Shown here piece after piece: positions 18,720 through 28,766 of a DNA stretch of 59,013 bases. The first letter of the stretch is position 1, and the number at the start of each line of letters is the position of its first letter. The position numbers and the translations under genes were made by a program. The notes beneath the pieces were generated by a model, which saw only the letters and a program-made list of their open reading frames with translations, ran no database searches and was not told the origin of the DNA. The DNA comes from a virus, in IMG/VR virus record IMGVR_UViG_3300030329_002180, positions 1 through 59,013 of that record. The stretch is one strand, 5' to 3'.

Positions 18720-20942
18720 TTGGAAGAATATAAACAGACACTATGTAAGGTTGTAGAGCCTGTTAAATTAACAACTATAAAAAGATTAAACAAGTCTAAG
18801 AAATGGAAATACGGATATGATAAAGAACATGATATAGTTGTTATATCAAAAACCGGTCAAATTGGAGAAATACTTGAAATACAAAATTTAAAAATTGCTT
18901 TACCTAAAGTACCTAAAAAAGTATTTAAACATAAGTTAAACAAATGGGTGAAAATAGAGCAACCAAAAGAGTTAACTAGATTAAAAAATATTTTTGATTG
19001 GAAGAGTTATCCTGAAGAAAAAAAAGATAAGTGGTTTGATTATATAGACGAAGAGTTTAATAGAAGAGATGAGGGGTTTTGGTTTACTAATAATGGAAAG
19101 CCAACATATTTAACAGGTACGCACTACATGTACCTACAGTGGAGCAAAATAGATGTAGGTGCTCCTGACTTTAGAGAAGCGAATAGATTGTTCTATATAT
19201 TCTGGGAAGCTTGCAAGGCAGATAAAAGATGTTATGGTATGTGTTATCTAAAGAACAGACGTTCAGGGTTTTCGTTCATGTCATCTGCCGAAACAGTTAA
19301 TTTAGCTACAATATCGAGTGATAGTAGATATGGAATCCTATCTAAAACAGGTTCAGATGCTAAGAAGATGTTTACTGACAAAGTAGTTCCGATAAGTATA
19401 AACTATCCATTCTTTTTCAAACCGATACAAGATGGTATGGATCGTCCAAAATCTGAATTAGCTTATAGAGTTCCAGCTAGCAAGTTTACAAGAAAGAAGA
19501 TGTCTGCTACAGACGGTTTAGAAGATATAGAAGGATTAGATACAACTATTGATTGGAAGAATACTGGTGATAATAGTTATGACGGTGAAAAACTAAATTT
19601 ACTAGTACATGATGAGAGCGGTAAGTGGGAGAGACCTGATAATATATTAAACAACTGGCGAGTTACAAAAACATGTTTACGATTAGGTAGTAGAATAGTT
19701 GGTAAGTGTATGATGGGTTCTACTTCAAACGCTTTAGATAAAGGAGGTGATAACTTTAAAAAATTATACAATAACTCTGATGTTGTTAAAAGAAATAGAA
19801 ACGGACAAACTAGTTCTGGTTTATATTCTCTTTTTATTCCTATGGAATGGAATTATGAAGGATTTATAGATGAATTTGGACAACCCGTTTTCACTAATCC
19901 TAAAAAAGAAGTATTAGATCCTCACGGAGAAATTATAGATGTAGGAATAATAGAGCATTGGGAGAATGAAGCAGATGGTTTAAGAGAAGATCAAGATGGT
20001 TTAAATGAGTTTTACCGACAATTCCCTAGAACTACAGAACACGCGTTTAGAGATGAAACAAAAAACAGTATATTTAACTTAGTTAAAATATACGAACAGA
20101 TAGATTACAATGAAGGTGTTACTGGAGATACTGCTGTTACTAAAGGTAATTTTCAATGGGTTAATGGTATAAAAGATTCCAAAGTTGTATTTTTACCTAG
20201 TGGATCTGGTAGGTTTAAAATAAGCTGGGTTCCACCAACACATTTGCAAAATAATATTGTTATAAAAAATAATATGAAGTATCCAGGTAATGATTATATG
20301 GGTGCTTTTGGATGTGACTCATACGATATATCAGGTACTGTAGATGGTAAAGGTTCTAAAGGAGCTCTACATGGTTTAAGTAAGTTTAGTATGGAAGATG
20401 TACCTCCAAATCATTTTTTCTTAGAATATATAGCTAGACCTCAAACAGCTGAGATATTTTTTGAAGATGTACTAATGGCTTTAGTTTTTTATGGTATGCC
20501 TTTATTAGCGGAAAACAATAAGCCTAGATTATTGTATTATTTGAGACGTAGAGGTTATAGAGGTTTTAGTATGAATAGACCTGATAAAGTCTGGAATAAA
20601 CTATCTGTTGCAGAAAAAGAAATAGGTGGCATACCAAATACTAGTGAAGACATAAAACAAGCTCACGCGGCAGCTATCGAAATGTATATACAAGATCATG
20701 TTGGTAGAAAAGATGATGGTGGTTATGGTAATATATATTTCAATGAAACTTTAAACGATTGGGCAAGATTTGATATAAATAAAAGAACAAAGTTTGATGC
20801 TGCTATAAGTTCTGGATTAGCTATAATGGCTTGCAATAGACATTTATATAATCCAAATCAAGATAGAAGTATTAAGAAAACTAATTTTAGTTTTACTAGA
20901 TACGATAATAAAGGTTTAAACTCAAGAATAATTAAAATATAA
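18720..20942 (+). CDS. terL: terminase large subunit
   Basis: The 740-aa ATPase-nuclease packages DNA through the portal. A deviant Walker A (L-K-N-R-R-S-G-F-S-F, about 177-186) lacks the usual G-K-S/T, as in some podophage terminases. The Walker B with catalytic acid is L-L-V-H-D-E (D298, E299), and a C-terminal RNase H-like nuclease begins at G-A-F-G-C-D-S-Y-D near 529-537. It starts at TTG; no ATG lies nearby in frame, and the next Met would remove conserved-looking sequence. The Y-L-T-G-T-H-Y-M-Y-L segment (about 130-140) is common in terminases of Bacteroidota podophages. Portal follows 2 bp later. Confidence 0.9.
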   Translation: MEEYKQTLCKVVEPVKLTTIKRLNKSKKWKYGYDKEHDIVVISKTGQIGEILEIQNLKIALPKVPKKVFKHKLNKWVKIEQPKELTRLKNIFDWKSYPEEKKDKWFDYIDEEFNRRDEGFWFTNNGKPTYLTGTHYMYLQWSKIDVGAPDFREANRLFYIFWEACKADKRCYGMCYLKNRRSGFSFMSSAETVNLATISSDSRYGILSKTGSDAKKMFTDKVVPISINYPFFFKPIQDGMDRPKSELAYRVPASKFTRKKMSATDGLEDIEGLDTTIDWKNTGDNSYDGEKLNLLVHDESGKWERPDNILNNWRVTKTCLRLGSRIVGKCMMGSTSNALDKGGDNFKKLYNNSDVVKRNRNGQTSSGLYSLFIPMEWNYEGFIDEFGQPVFTNPKKEVLDPHGEIIDVGIIEHWENEADGLREDQDGLNEFYRQFPRTTEHAFRDETKNSIFNLVKIYEQIDYNEGVTGDTAVTKGNFQWVNGIKDSKVVFLPSGSGRFKISWVPPTHLQNNIVIKNNMKYPGNDYMGAFGCDSYDISGTVDGKGSKGALHGLSKFSMEDVPPNHFFLEYIARPQTAEIFFEDVLMALVFYGMPLLAENNKPRLLYYLRRRGYRGFSMNRPDKVWNKLSVAEKEIGGIPNTSEDIKQAHAAAIEMYIQDHVGRKDDGGYGNIYFNETLNDWARFDINKRTKFDAAISSGLAIMACNRHLYNPNQDRSIKKTNFSFTRYDNKGLNSRIIKI

Positions 20943-20944
20943 AT

Positions 20945-23359
20945 ATGGTTAAATCAAATACTAATAGTGGTTTTCCTAGCCAGGTAGTTAGTGATATAGA
21001 AAAAGCTAGTTATGATTACGGTTTGAAAGTAGCAAAAGCTATTGAGAACGAGTGGTTTGGTAATACTAGTTTTCAAGATAGAAGATTTTCTGCTGCAAGA
21101 GCTGATTTTCATAAATTAAGATTATATGCTAGTGGACAACAAAGCGTAAAAAAATATAAAGATGAATTAGCTACAAATGGTGATTTGTCATATTTAAATT
21201 TAGATTGGCAACCAGTACCAATTATTCCTAAGTTTGTAGATATAGTTGTAAACGGTATGGCTGATAGAATGTATGATATAAAAACATATTCTAGAGATCC
21301 TTATGGTGTTCAAAAAAGAACAAGTTATATGGAGGAACTACTTACAGATATGCGTTTATCAGATTTAAACGATAGAGCAGAGTCTATGTTTGGAATGACT
21401 ATGTTACATAACGATCCAGCTGATATTCCAAATTCTGAAGAAGAATTAGAAATACACATGCAATTAAGTTATAAGCAAAATATAGAGATTGCTGAAGAAG
21501 AAGCTTTAAATACTTTATTTGATGGAAACAATTATGAGTTAATAAGAAGAAGAACATTAAGAGATTTAGTTGTTTTAGGTATTGGCGCTGTTAAAACTTC
21601 TTTTAATACTTCAGAGGGAGTTGTTATAGATTATGTAGATCCTTCTAACTTAGTTTATTCAAGAACTGATTCTCCTTATTTTGATGATATATATTATGTT
21701 GGTGAGGTTAAAGAAATACCGGTAAATGAATTAGTTAAACAATTTCCTTTTCTTACAAATGAAGATATAGAAGAATTAATAAGTAAAAAAGATACTAGAA
21801 ATATTACTAGAGCAAAAAGTGTTTCTGATGATAATAATAGAGTAGAAGTTTTATATTTTAATTATAAAACTTATATGAACGAGGTTTACAAAGTGAAACA
21901 AATGCCTAGTGGTGGTGAAAGACCTATTAAGAAAAACGATCAATTTAACCCACCAGACGAAAAACAAATAGATTATACTAGAATAAACAGATCTATAGAG
22001 GTTTTATATGAAGGTGCTACTGTCATAGGTAGTAATAAACTTTTAAAATGGGAGATAGCTAAAAACATGATGCGTCCTAAAAGTGATTATACTAAAGTTA
22101 AAATGAATTACAGTATAGTTGCACCTAGAATGTATGAAGGAAGAATAGAATCATTAGTAAAAAGAATAACTGGTTTTGCTGATATGATTCAAATTACACA
22201 TTTAAAATTACAGCAAGTTCTATCAAAAATGGTTCCAGATGGTGTTTACCTGGACGCAGATGGACTTGCTGAAATAGATTTAGGTAATGGTACTAACTAT
22301 AATCCGCAAGAAGCTTTAAACATGTTCTTCCAAACAGGTAGTGTTATTGGTAGATCTATGACTGCGGAAGGAGGTATGAATCCAGGAAAAATACCAATAC
22401 AAGAAATAAATACTGGTAGTGGTAGTCAAAAAATGCAAAGTTTAATACAAACGTATAATTATTATTTACAAATGATAAGAGATGTGACTGGATTAAACGA
22501 ATCTAGAGATGGTAGTACTCCAGATGCTAAAGCTTTAGTGGGTGTACAAAAATTAGCTGCTGCAAATTCTAATACAGCAACAAGACATATACTACAATCT
22601 AATCTTTACTTAACAGCTGAAATTGCTGAGCAACTTTCCCTTAGGATATCAGATATAATAGAATATTCACCAACAAGAGACGCTTTTGTACAAAGTATCG
22701 GCGCGCATAATGTTGGTATATTAAATGAATTAAAAAATTTACATTTATATGATTTTGGTATATTTATAGAATTAGCACCTGATGAAGAAGAGAAACAAAT
22801 GCTTGAAAACAATGTTCAAATGGCTTTATCTCAAGGAACGATAGATATAGAAGACGCTATTGATATAAGAGAAATAAAAAATATAAAACTAGCGAATCAA
22901 GTGTTAAAGTTTAGAAGAAAGAAAAAACAGGAAAGAGATCAAGCTGTACAACAAGAGCAGATAGCTGCTCAAGGAGAGCAAGATAGACAAACTGCAGCGC
23001 AACAGCAAGAAATGGAAATGCAAAAACAACAAATGTTAACCCAAAGTGAAGCGCAGATAGTTCAAATGAAAAATCAATTTGAAGCGCAGAGAATGATGCA
23101 AGAAGCTAGAATAAAACAACAGTTAATGGGTTATGAATTTCAAATTAATCAACGTTTAAGACAAATGGATTTGCAAGCTTTAAATGTTAGAGAAACTCAA
23201 AAAGAAGATAGAAAAGATGAGAGAACAAAAATACAAGCCTCTCAGCAAAGTGAACTTATTGATCAAAGAAAAAACAATAAACCTCCTAAAAATTTCGAAT
23301 CAGCAGGTAACGATATTTTAAACGGGGAATTCGGTTTAGGAGCGTTTGATCCTAAGTAA
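20945..23359 (+). CDS. portal protein
   Basis: An 804-aa protein directly after terL, in the canonical position. The N-terminal half holds portal-like features: W-Q-P-V-P-I-I-P-K-F-V-D-I-V-V-N-G-M-A-D (about 87-106), an alternating strand region Y-V-D-P-S-N-L-V-Y-S (near 229) and the helix G-L-N-E-S-R-D-G-S near 516-524. The C-terminal 150 residues are Gln/Met-rich coiled coil (E-M-E-M-Q-K-Q-Q-M-L), like the barrel helices of P22-type portals. Twelve copies would form the DNA channel and the docking site for the adaptors encoded downstream. Confidence 0.85.
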   Translation: MVKSNTNSGFPSQVVSDIEKASYDYGLKVAKAIENEWFGNTSFQDRRFSAARADFHKLRLYASGQQSVKKYKDELATNGDLSYLNLDWQPVPIIPKFVDIVVNGMADRMYDIKTYSRDPYGVQKRTSYMEELLTDMRLSDLNDRAESMFGMTMLHNDPADIPNSEEELEIHMQLSYKQNIEIAEEEALNTLFDGNNYELIRRRTLRDLVVLGIGAVKTSFNTSEGVVIDYVDPSNLVYSRTDSPYFDDIYYVGEVKEIPVNELVKQFPFLTNEDIEELISKKDTRNITRAKSVSDDNNRVEVLYFNYKTYMNEVYKVKQMPSGGERPIKKNDQFNPPDEKQIDYTRINRSIEVLYEGATVIGSNKLLKWEIAKNMMRPKSDYTKVKMNYSIVAPRMYEGRIESLVKRITGFADMIQITHLKLQQVLSKMVPDGVYLDADGLAEIDLGNGTNYNPQEALNMFFQTGSVIGRSMTAEGGMNPGKIPIQEINTGSGSQKMQSLIQTYNYYLQMIRDVTGLNESRDGSTPDAKALVGVQKLAAANSNTATRHILQSNLYLTAEIAEQLSLRISDIIEYSPTRDAFVQSIGAHNVGILNELKNLHLYDFGIFIELAPDEEEKQMLENNVQMALSQGTIDIEDAIDIREIKNIKLANQVLKFRRKKKQERDQAVQQEQIAAQGEQDRQTAAQQQEMEMQKQQMLTQSEAQIVQMKNQFEAQRMMQEARIKQQLMGYEFQINQRLRQMDLQALNVRETQKEDRKDERTKIQASQQSELIDQRKNNKPPKNFESAGNDILNGEFGLGAFDPK

Positions 23360-23386
23360 ATTTATTAATTATTATTATATTATATT

Positions 23387-24637
23387 ATGGAAGAAAACAA
23401 CGAAAGCATGTTAGAAGAAATCATGCAAGAGGTATCGACAGAAGAAACTGTTGATAAAACAGAAACAAAAACAGAAGAAAAAACAGAAAGCAAATTAGAA
23501 GAAAATACAAAAGACGAAGATACGACTAAAATAGATCTTAGTTCTTTTAAAGCTTCTAATGAGCCCGAAGTATTTAAAATAGATTTAAATAAACCATTAA
23601 ACCAAGAAGAAAATGAAACTAAAGAAGATAACGTTGACGACAGCGGAGTGGTTGCAGAGTCTGAAGACACCGAGTCCACACAAGAACAAAAAGAAGTACA
23701 ACCGGAAACAGAAACACAAGAAACTCCAATTTTAGAAGAAAAACCTAAAGTTGAAGATGTTGCGGTAGAAGAAAAACAACAAACAGTTACAGAGCAACCA
23801 GTTCAACAAGATGAACCTATAGGAGATTTAGATAAGTTAAAAGCTTTTATGAAAGAAACTGGTGGTAGCGTTGAAGACTACGTTAATTTGAATAGAGATT
23901 ATAGTAAACTAGATGACGTAACTGTTTTAAGAGAATATTATAAAGGAACAAAATCACATCTTAGTGCTGAAGAAATTGATTTTATGATGGAAGATCAATT
24001 TGCTTATGACGAAGAATATGAAGATGCGAAAGATGTTAAAAGAAAAAAATTAGCGTTAAAAGAGCAAGTTGCCAACGCTAGAGCCCAACTGGAAGGGTTA
24101 AAATCCAGATATTACGAAGAAATCAAAGCTGGATCGAAGCTCACGGGTGAGCAACAGAAAGCTATTGATTTTTTCAACAACTATAACGAGAACTCAAAAG
24201 TTCAAGCAGAGCAATCAGCAAAACAACAAGCTGTATTTCAAGAAGAAACAAATAAAGTGTTTCACCAAAAATTCGAAGGTTTCGAGTATAATGTTGGAGA
24301 TAAGATTTACAGATACAAAGTTAAAGATGCTAATGCTGTGAGAGAATCACAATTAAATATAGGTAATTTTATTGAGAAGTTTCTTGATAAAAATGGAAAT
24401 ATGTCTAAAACTGCTGATTATCACAAATCAATATTTACTGCTTCTAATCCAGATGTTATTGCTAAGCATTTCTATGAGCAAGGTAAAGCTGATGCTTTAA
24501 AACAAAGTATTGCTGAATCTAAAAATGTTAGTATGAAACCTAGGCAAGAACATGGAGAGGTTAAAGTACAGGGTGTTCAATTTAAACCTTTAAGTGGTAA
24601 TACAACTTCTGATTTCAAAGTTAAAATTAGAAAATAA
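23387..24637 (+). CDS. scaffolding protein candidate
   Basis: A 416-aa protein with a very acidic, Glu/Thr-rich, probably disordered first third (EETVDKTETKTEEKTE). Helices follow, including a coiled coil near 200-245 (R-K-K-L-A-L-K-E-Q-V-A-N-A-R-A-Q-L-E-G-L), and a basic C-terminus (KVKIRK). This acidic-to-basic helical profile, between portal and major capsid gene, is that of a phage scaffolding protein. No protease motif is seen. Homology to a named scaffold family is not recognised. Confidence 0.7.
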   Translation: MEENNESMLEEIMQEVSTEETVDKTETKTEEKTESKLEENTKDEDTTKIDLSSFKASNEPEVFKIDLNKPLNQEENETKEDNVDDSGVVAESEDTESTQEQKEVQPETETQETPILEEKPKVEDVAVEEKQQTVTEQPVQQDEPIGDLDKLKAFMKETGGSVEDYVNLNRDYSKLDDVTVLREYYKGTKSHLSAEEIDFMMEDQFAYDEEYEDAKDVKRKKLALKEQVANARAQLEGLKSRYYEEIKAGSKLTGEQQKAIDFFNNYNENSKVQAEQSAKQQAVFQEETNKVFHQKFEGFEYNVGDKIYRYKVKDANAVRESQLNIGNFIEKFLDKNGNMSKTADYHKSIFTASNPDVIAKHFYEQGKADALKQSIAESKNVSMKPRQEHGEVKVQGVQFKPLSGNTTSDFKVKIRK

Positions 24638-24664
24638 ATTATAAATTTAAAACAACAATAAAAA

Positions 24665-26131
24665 ATGGCAATTTCATTATCTGGGATTGGTGCAGGAACA
24701 ATTGTACCAGCTTCCCAAAAAGTAACATTAGCCGGTAATTATGTTGATTTCGCTGCTGCTGCAACTGATCAGTGGGGACAACAATACATGCCGGATTTAA
24801 TGGCAAAAGAAGCTGAGATATACGGTAAAAGAACGTTATCTGGTTTCTTAAACAAAGTCGGAGCTGAAGAAGCGATGGCTTCAGACCAAGTTATTTGGAC
24901 TGAACAAGGTAGATTACACTTATCATATACTGGTAAGATAACTACAAATGGATCGGACGTTAATACTCCGTCTAAAATTACACTTGAAAAAACTATTGAC
25001 GGTGTAGCTGTTAGTAGTTCTGCTCATGGTGTTAGGGTAGGTGATACCGTATTAGTAGCTAACGCTGATCAAGTATTTAAGTGTTATGTACCAGAGGTAG
25101 ATGGTGCTGTTGTTACAGTAGCTCCTTATACAGGTACTTATTTACACAGTATGTTTACATCAGCTCCAACAGCAACTGAATCTTTAACTTTAATGGTTTA
25201 CGGTTCTGAATATACTAAAGGAGTTACTGGTAGAGACAATGCTGTTGAGCCAACTGTAACTAGTTACTCTAACAAACCAATTATTATCAAGGATATGTAT
25301 CAAGTTTCAGGATCTGATACTGCTGCGATAGGTTGGATTGAGGTTTCTGGTGAAGAAGGTCAATCAGGATACTTATGGTATTTAAAAGCTGAAGGTGATA
25401 CTAGAGCTCGTTTTACTGATTATTTAGAGATGACAATGTTAGAGGCTGAAAAAGCTTCAACTGGAAAAGGTGTTAACTCTGCTACAGCAAATGCTGGTCT
25501 TGGTAAAGATAACGTGGGTTCTGAAGGTTTATTCGCTGCAATAGAATCTAGAGGTAATGTAGGTTCTAATCTTACAGCTGCTGGTAATTTTGTACTTCAA
25601 GACTTTGACGATATATTAGCAGAGTTTGATAGACAAGGTGCTATTGAAGAATACATGATGTACTTAGATAGAGAATTAGCTCTAGCTATGGATGATATGT
25701 TAGCTACTTTAAACGCAGGTTATGGTGGTGGTACTTCTTATGGTATCTTTAACAACTCTGAGGATATGGCTCTTAATTTAGGATTTACAGGTTTCCGTAG
25801 AGGTTCTTATGATTTCTACAAAACTGATTGGAAATACTTAAATGACAAAGCTACAAGAGGTGGTCAAAAGTTAGTTGATGTAAAAGGTTGTATGATACCT
25901 GCTGGAGTTTCTTCTGTTTATGATGAAACTTTAGGTAGAAACCTTAAGCGTCCTTTCTTACACGTACGTTACAGAGCTTCTGAAATGGAAGATCGAAGAA
26001 TGAAAACTTGGACTGAAGGTTCAGTTGGAGGAAACATTACTTCTGATTTAGACGCAATGAAAGTACACTACTTATCTGAAAGATGTTTAGTTACTCAAGG
26101 TGCTAATAACTTTATGTTATTAAAAGTATAA
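24665..26131 (+). CDS. major capsid protein
   Basis: A 488-aa protein in the canonical place after portal and scaffold. It has few cysteines and a Gly/Ala-rich, moderately acidic composition. A possible inserted beta-domain spans about residues 95-215 (G-V-A-V-S-S-S-A-H-G-V-R-V-G-D-T-V-L-V and following). The C-terminal part contains E-R-C-L-V-T-Q-G-A-N-N-F-M-L-L. HK97 fold is expected for this virus group but is not proven by motif. A strong terminator follows at 26143-26186, consistent with a highly transcribed gene. Confidence 0.85.
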   Translation: MAISLSGIGAGTIVPASQKVTLAGNYVDFAAAATDQWGQQYMPDLMAKEAEIYGKRTLSGFLNKVGAEEAMASDQVIWTEQGRLHLSYTGKITTNGSDVNTPSKITLEKTIDGVAVSSSAHGVRVGDTVLVANADQVFKCYVPEVDGAVVTVAPYTGTYLHSMFTSAPTATESLTLMVYGSEYTKGVTGRDNAVEPTVTSYSNKPIIIKDMYQVSGSDTAAIGWIEVSGEEGQSGYLWYLKAEGDTRARFTDYLEMTMLEAEKASTGKGVNSATANAGLGKDNVGSEGLFAAIESRGNVGSNLTAAGNFVLQDFDDILAEFDRQGAIEEYMMYLDRELALAMDDMLATLNAGYGGGTSYGIFNNSEDMALNLGFTGFRRGSYDFYKTDWKYLNDKATRGGQKLVDVKGCMIPAGVSSVYDETLGRNLKRPFLHVRYRASEMEDRRMKTWTEGSVGGNITSDLDAMKVHYLSERCLVTQGANNFMLLKV

Positions 26132-26142
26132 CTTGAATTTTT

Positions 26143-26186
26143 AAAAGGAGGGCGGCATGCATGTAAACGCTCTCTGCCCTCCTTTT
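26143..26186 (+). terminator. strong rho-independent terminator after the major capsid gene
   Basis: An 11-bp stem AAAAGGAGGGC (26143-26153) / GCCCTCCTTTT (26176-26186) with a 22-nt loop and further Ts. It lies 12 bp after the major capsid stop and would reduce read-through into adaptor and tail genes. Confidence 0.85.
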
Positions 26187-26217
26187 TTATTTTATTAATT
26201 TTATTATATATTATATT

Positions 26218-27072
26218 ATGGAAAACAATGAAAGAAATAGTGGTATTAAATTTACTGATACCGCTACTCAAAGAGAAAAAGTTGAAGATTTTAACTATAC
26301 AGATACTTCAACACAAACAATATTAAACGAAAATCCAACACCAAAAAAAGATACTTGGGAGATAAAAGATAGAATTTATTATTTAGTTAGTGAGAGAAAA
26401 CCGCTAACTTACATGATAAAATCTAAAGGTATCATGTATTTTGATGAGGAACGAGGTTACGAAAGAGAATTAAGACACACAACAAATCAAAGAAGTCCTT
26501 TTGTGGATGAGTTTAAAGGTGATGCTAGATTAGAACAAATAGTTTTTAGAAATGGAGTTTTATCAGTACCAAGAAACAAACAAACATTACAAAAACTACT
26601 TTCTCTTTATCACCCTCAAAAAGATACTGTTTATTACGAGTGGCAACCTAAAGCAGTTGCAGCAAGTCAATTAGATATTATAGAAACAGAAATTAACGCA
26701 TTAAATATAGCTAAAGATTTAGATATTGATACTACTGAGGCTATTATGCGTGTAGAGGTTGGTTCTGAGGTATCTAACATGAGTTCTAAGGAGCTTAAAA
26801 GAGATTTGTTGCTGTTTGCTAAAAGAAACCCAGAATTGTTCTTAGATTTAGCTACAGATGAGAACGTGCAATTAAGAAATATGGGTATAAAAGCAACTGA
26901 AGCAGGTATAATTGAATTAGCTCAAGATCAAAGAACTTTTAAATGGTGTGGAACTGATAGAAAATTAATGACAGTTCCTTTTGGTGAACACCCTTATTCA
27001 GCTTTAGCTATGTTCTTTAAAACTGATGAAGGTTTGGAAATTTATAATAATATTGAAAAAAGATTACAATAG
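26218..27072 (+). CDS. 284-aa conserved structural protein, unknown
   Basis: Lies between the capsid and adaptor genes, enclosed by terminators on both sides. The N-terminal 55 residues are polar and possibly disordered. Then comes a mixed region (R-I-Y-Y-L-V-S-E-R-K-P-L-T-Y-M-I) and a long helical part (E-L-K-R-D-L-L-L-F-A-K-R-N-P-E-L-F-L-D-L). I associate this order (K-P-L-T-Y-x-I-x-S-x-G, then L-L-x-F-A-K-x-N-P-x-L-F) with marine Bacteroidota phages, without a role. A head-completion protein is plausible. Confidence 0.6.
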   Translation: MENNERNSGIKFTDTATQREKVEDFNYTDTSTQTILNENPTPKKDTWEIKDRIYYLVSERKPLTYMIKSKGIMYFDEERGYERELRHTTNQRSPFVDEFKGDARLEQIVFRNGVLSVPRNKQTLQKLLSLYHPQKDTVYYEWQPKAVAASQLDIIETEINALNIAKDLDIDTTEAIMRVEVGSEVSNMSSKELKRDLLLFAKRNPELFLDLATDENVQLRNMGIKATEAGIIELAQDQRTFKWCGTDRKLMTVPFGEHPYSALAMFFKTDEGLEIYNNIEKRLQ

Positions 27073-27084
27073 ATAACCCTAAAT

Positions 27085-27118
27085 AAAATAGCCACTCTAT
27101 TTTCGGGGTGGCTATTTT
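27085..27118 (+). terminator. rho-independent terminator
   Basis: An 11-bp stem AAAATAGCCAC (27085-27095) / GTGGCTATTTT (27108-27118) with a 12-nt loop, followed by TTA. It separates the head module from the adaptor and tail genes. Confidence 0.8.
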
Positions 27119-27186
27119 TATATAAACTAAATGTAATATAGTTACTTATCAAGTGATTATATAAACATACATCTAAACAAAAAAAT

Positions 27187-27933
27187 ATGGCGGTAAATGT
27201 AGATACGGTATACCAAAGAATTTTAATGATTGCAAATAAAGAGCAAAGAGGTTATATAACACCACAAGAATTTAATCTTATGGCTAACCAAGCTCAAATG
27301 GATATATTTGAACAATACTTTTATGACTTAAATCAATTTAATAGAACACCTGATAATAACACAGAGTATTCTAATATGACAAGTATTTTAAAAGAAAAAA
27401 TAAGTATTTTTGAAGACACGTTTGAAGCCACAACTAAAAGCGGTAACGCAATAACTTTACCTAACGATGTTTATAGGTTAGGTCAAGTATTATACGGTAC
27501 AAGCGCTAGTAATTATAACGTTGTCGAGCCTATTGATAACAATAGATTGGTAAGTATACTTAGATCTAAATTAACATATCCAAGCGCTAAAAGACCTATA
27601 TATGTTAGAAATGGAGATTCTATAGGTGATCACGGTTCTCTAAGATTAAGAATATATCCTTCTACATTAACAAGTAGTATAAAAATTAATTATATAAAAC
27701 AGCCAGCCACCGTCGTGTGGGGATATAGTTTAGTACCTAATAGTGATGCCGTAGACGGATACACAGCTTTATATAACCAAAGTACATCAACAAATTTCTC
27801 TATCCATTCCTCTGAAGAAACTGAACTAGTTATAAAAATATTACAGTTGGCGGGTATAGTTTTAGAAGATCCTTCTTTATACCAAATGGCATCTGGAGAA
27901 GATCAAAAATCAATTCAACAAGAAAAAATATAA
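27187..27933 (+). CDS. 248-aa head-tail connector candidate
   Basis: Starts MAVNVDTVYQRILMIANKEQRGY with a helix typical of a head-completion or adaptor protein. The next segment, Y-I-T-P-Q-E-F-N-L-M-A-N-Q-A-Q, is a helix-turn pair that I associate with a family found between capsid and tail genes in marine Bacteroidota phages. Middle and C-terminal parts are mixed alpha/beta. Exact role unknown; the location suggests neck assembly. Confidence 0.6.
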   Translation: MAVNVDTVYQRILMIANKEQRGYITPQEFNLMANQAQMDIFEQYFYDLNQFNRTPDNNTEYSNMTSILKEKISIFEDTFEATTKSGNAITLPNDVYRLGQVLYGTSASNYNVVEPIDNNRLVSILRSKLTYPSAKRPIYVRNGDSIGDHGSLRLRIYPSTLTSSIKINYIKQPATVVWGYSLVPNSDAVDGYTALYNQSTSTNFSIHSSEETELVIKILQLAGIVLEDPSLYQMASGEDQKSIQQEKI

Positions 27934-27937
27934 ATAA

Positions 27938-28765
27938 ATGGGATATATAGAATTTTTGGATAAAAATCAAAAACAGTATTACAGTACTAATTCGCCAGAT
28001 ATTTTTGGTGACTATCAATTTGTATCATTAAACGATATTATAGATAATTTTATGGTTGGTTATGTTGGAGATGGTAAAATAATAACAACGGTAAGTAGAT
28101 CTGATGTGCAGTTTCATGCTATGAGAAATATACAAGAATTATCTTATGATACATTTAAATCTACAAAGTCTCAAGAAATAGTTGTTCCAAATACATTAAC
28201 TATGATACTACCTCAAGATTATGTTAATTATGTTAAGCTTACTTGGCTTAGTAGTAAAGATGGTTTAGAATATATGATGTATCCAACTAGAAAAACATCG
28301 AATCCTTTAGATATAACTCAAGATGCTAATGGAGATTATACTTTTAGTGGTAATGACTTAGCTACAGACAATTCATCATCAACATGGGAAGATCATAAAG
28401 GTGCTGAGTTTGAAGATCCAGAAACAGATCAAGCTGTATATCCAACTTATTATATTGATCATTTAACCGGTAAAATACATTTTAGTTCTAATTTAACTGG
28501 TAAAACAATTATATTAAAGTATATATCTGATGGGTTGGGTTCGGAAGATGAAATGATTGTTCATAAGTTTGCTGAGGAAGCTATGTACAAAGCTATAGCT
28601 TGTGATATTCTTTCTATAAAATCAAACATTCCAGAATATATTATAAATAGATATAAAAAAGAAAAATTTGCAGCTAGAAGAACTGCTAAATTAAGATTGT
28701 CTAATTTAAAAATAGACGAATTAATACAAACAATGCGAGGTAAAGACAAAACTCTAAAAGGTTAA
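27938..28765 (+). CDS. 275-aa head-to-tail adaptor candidate (P22 gp4 / tail tubular type)
   Basis: The N-terminal part carries L-N-D-I-I-D-N-F-M-V-G-Y-V-G-D-G-K-I and R-S-D-V-Q-F-H-A-M-R-N-I-Q-E-L-S-Y-D. The middle has I-V-V-P-N-T-L-T-M-I-L-P-Q-D-Y-V-N-Y-V-K-L-T-W. This order (helical N-terminus, then L-P-x-D-Y-V-x-Y-V-K-L) is that of small neck proteins that dock under the portal. The C-terminal helix is very basic (Y-K-K-E-K-F-A-A-R-R-T-A-K-L-R-L). It lies 1 bp before the giant gp10-like gene, as expected for the P22-type tail-factor order. Confidence 0.65.
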   Translation: MGYIEFLDKNQKQYYSTNSPDIFGDYQFVSLNDIIDNFMVGYVGDGKIITTVSRSDVQFHAMRNIQELSYDTFKSTKSQEIVVPNTLTMILPQDYVNYVKLTWLSSKDGLEYMMYPTRKTSNPLDITQDANGDYTFSGNDLATDNSSSTWEDHKGAEFEDPETDQAVYPTYYIDHLTGKIHFSSNLTGKTIILKYISDGLGSEDEMIVHKFAEEAMYKAIACDILSIKSNIPEYIINRYKKEKFAARRTAKLRLSNLKIDELIQTMRGKDKTLKG

Positions 28766-28766
28766 G

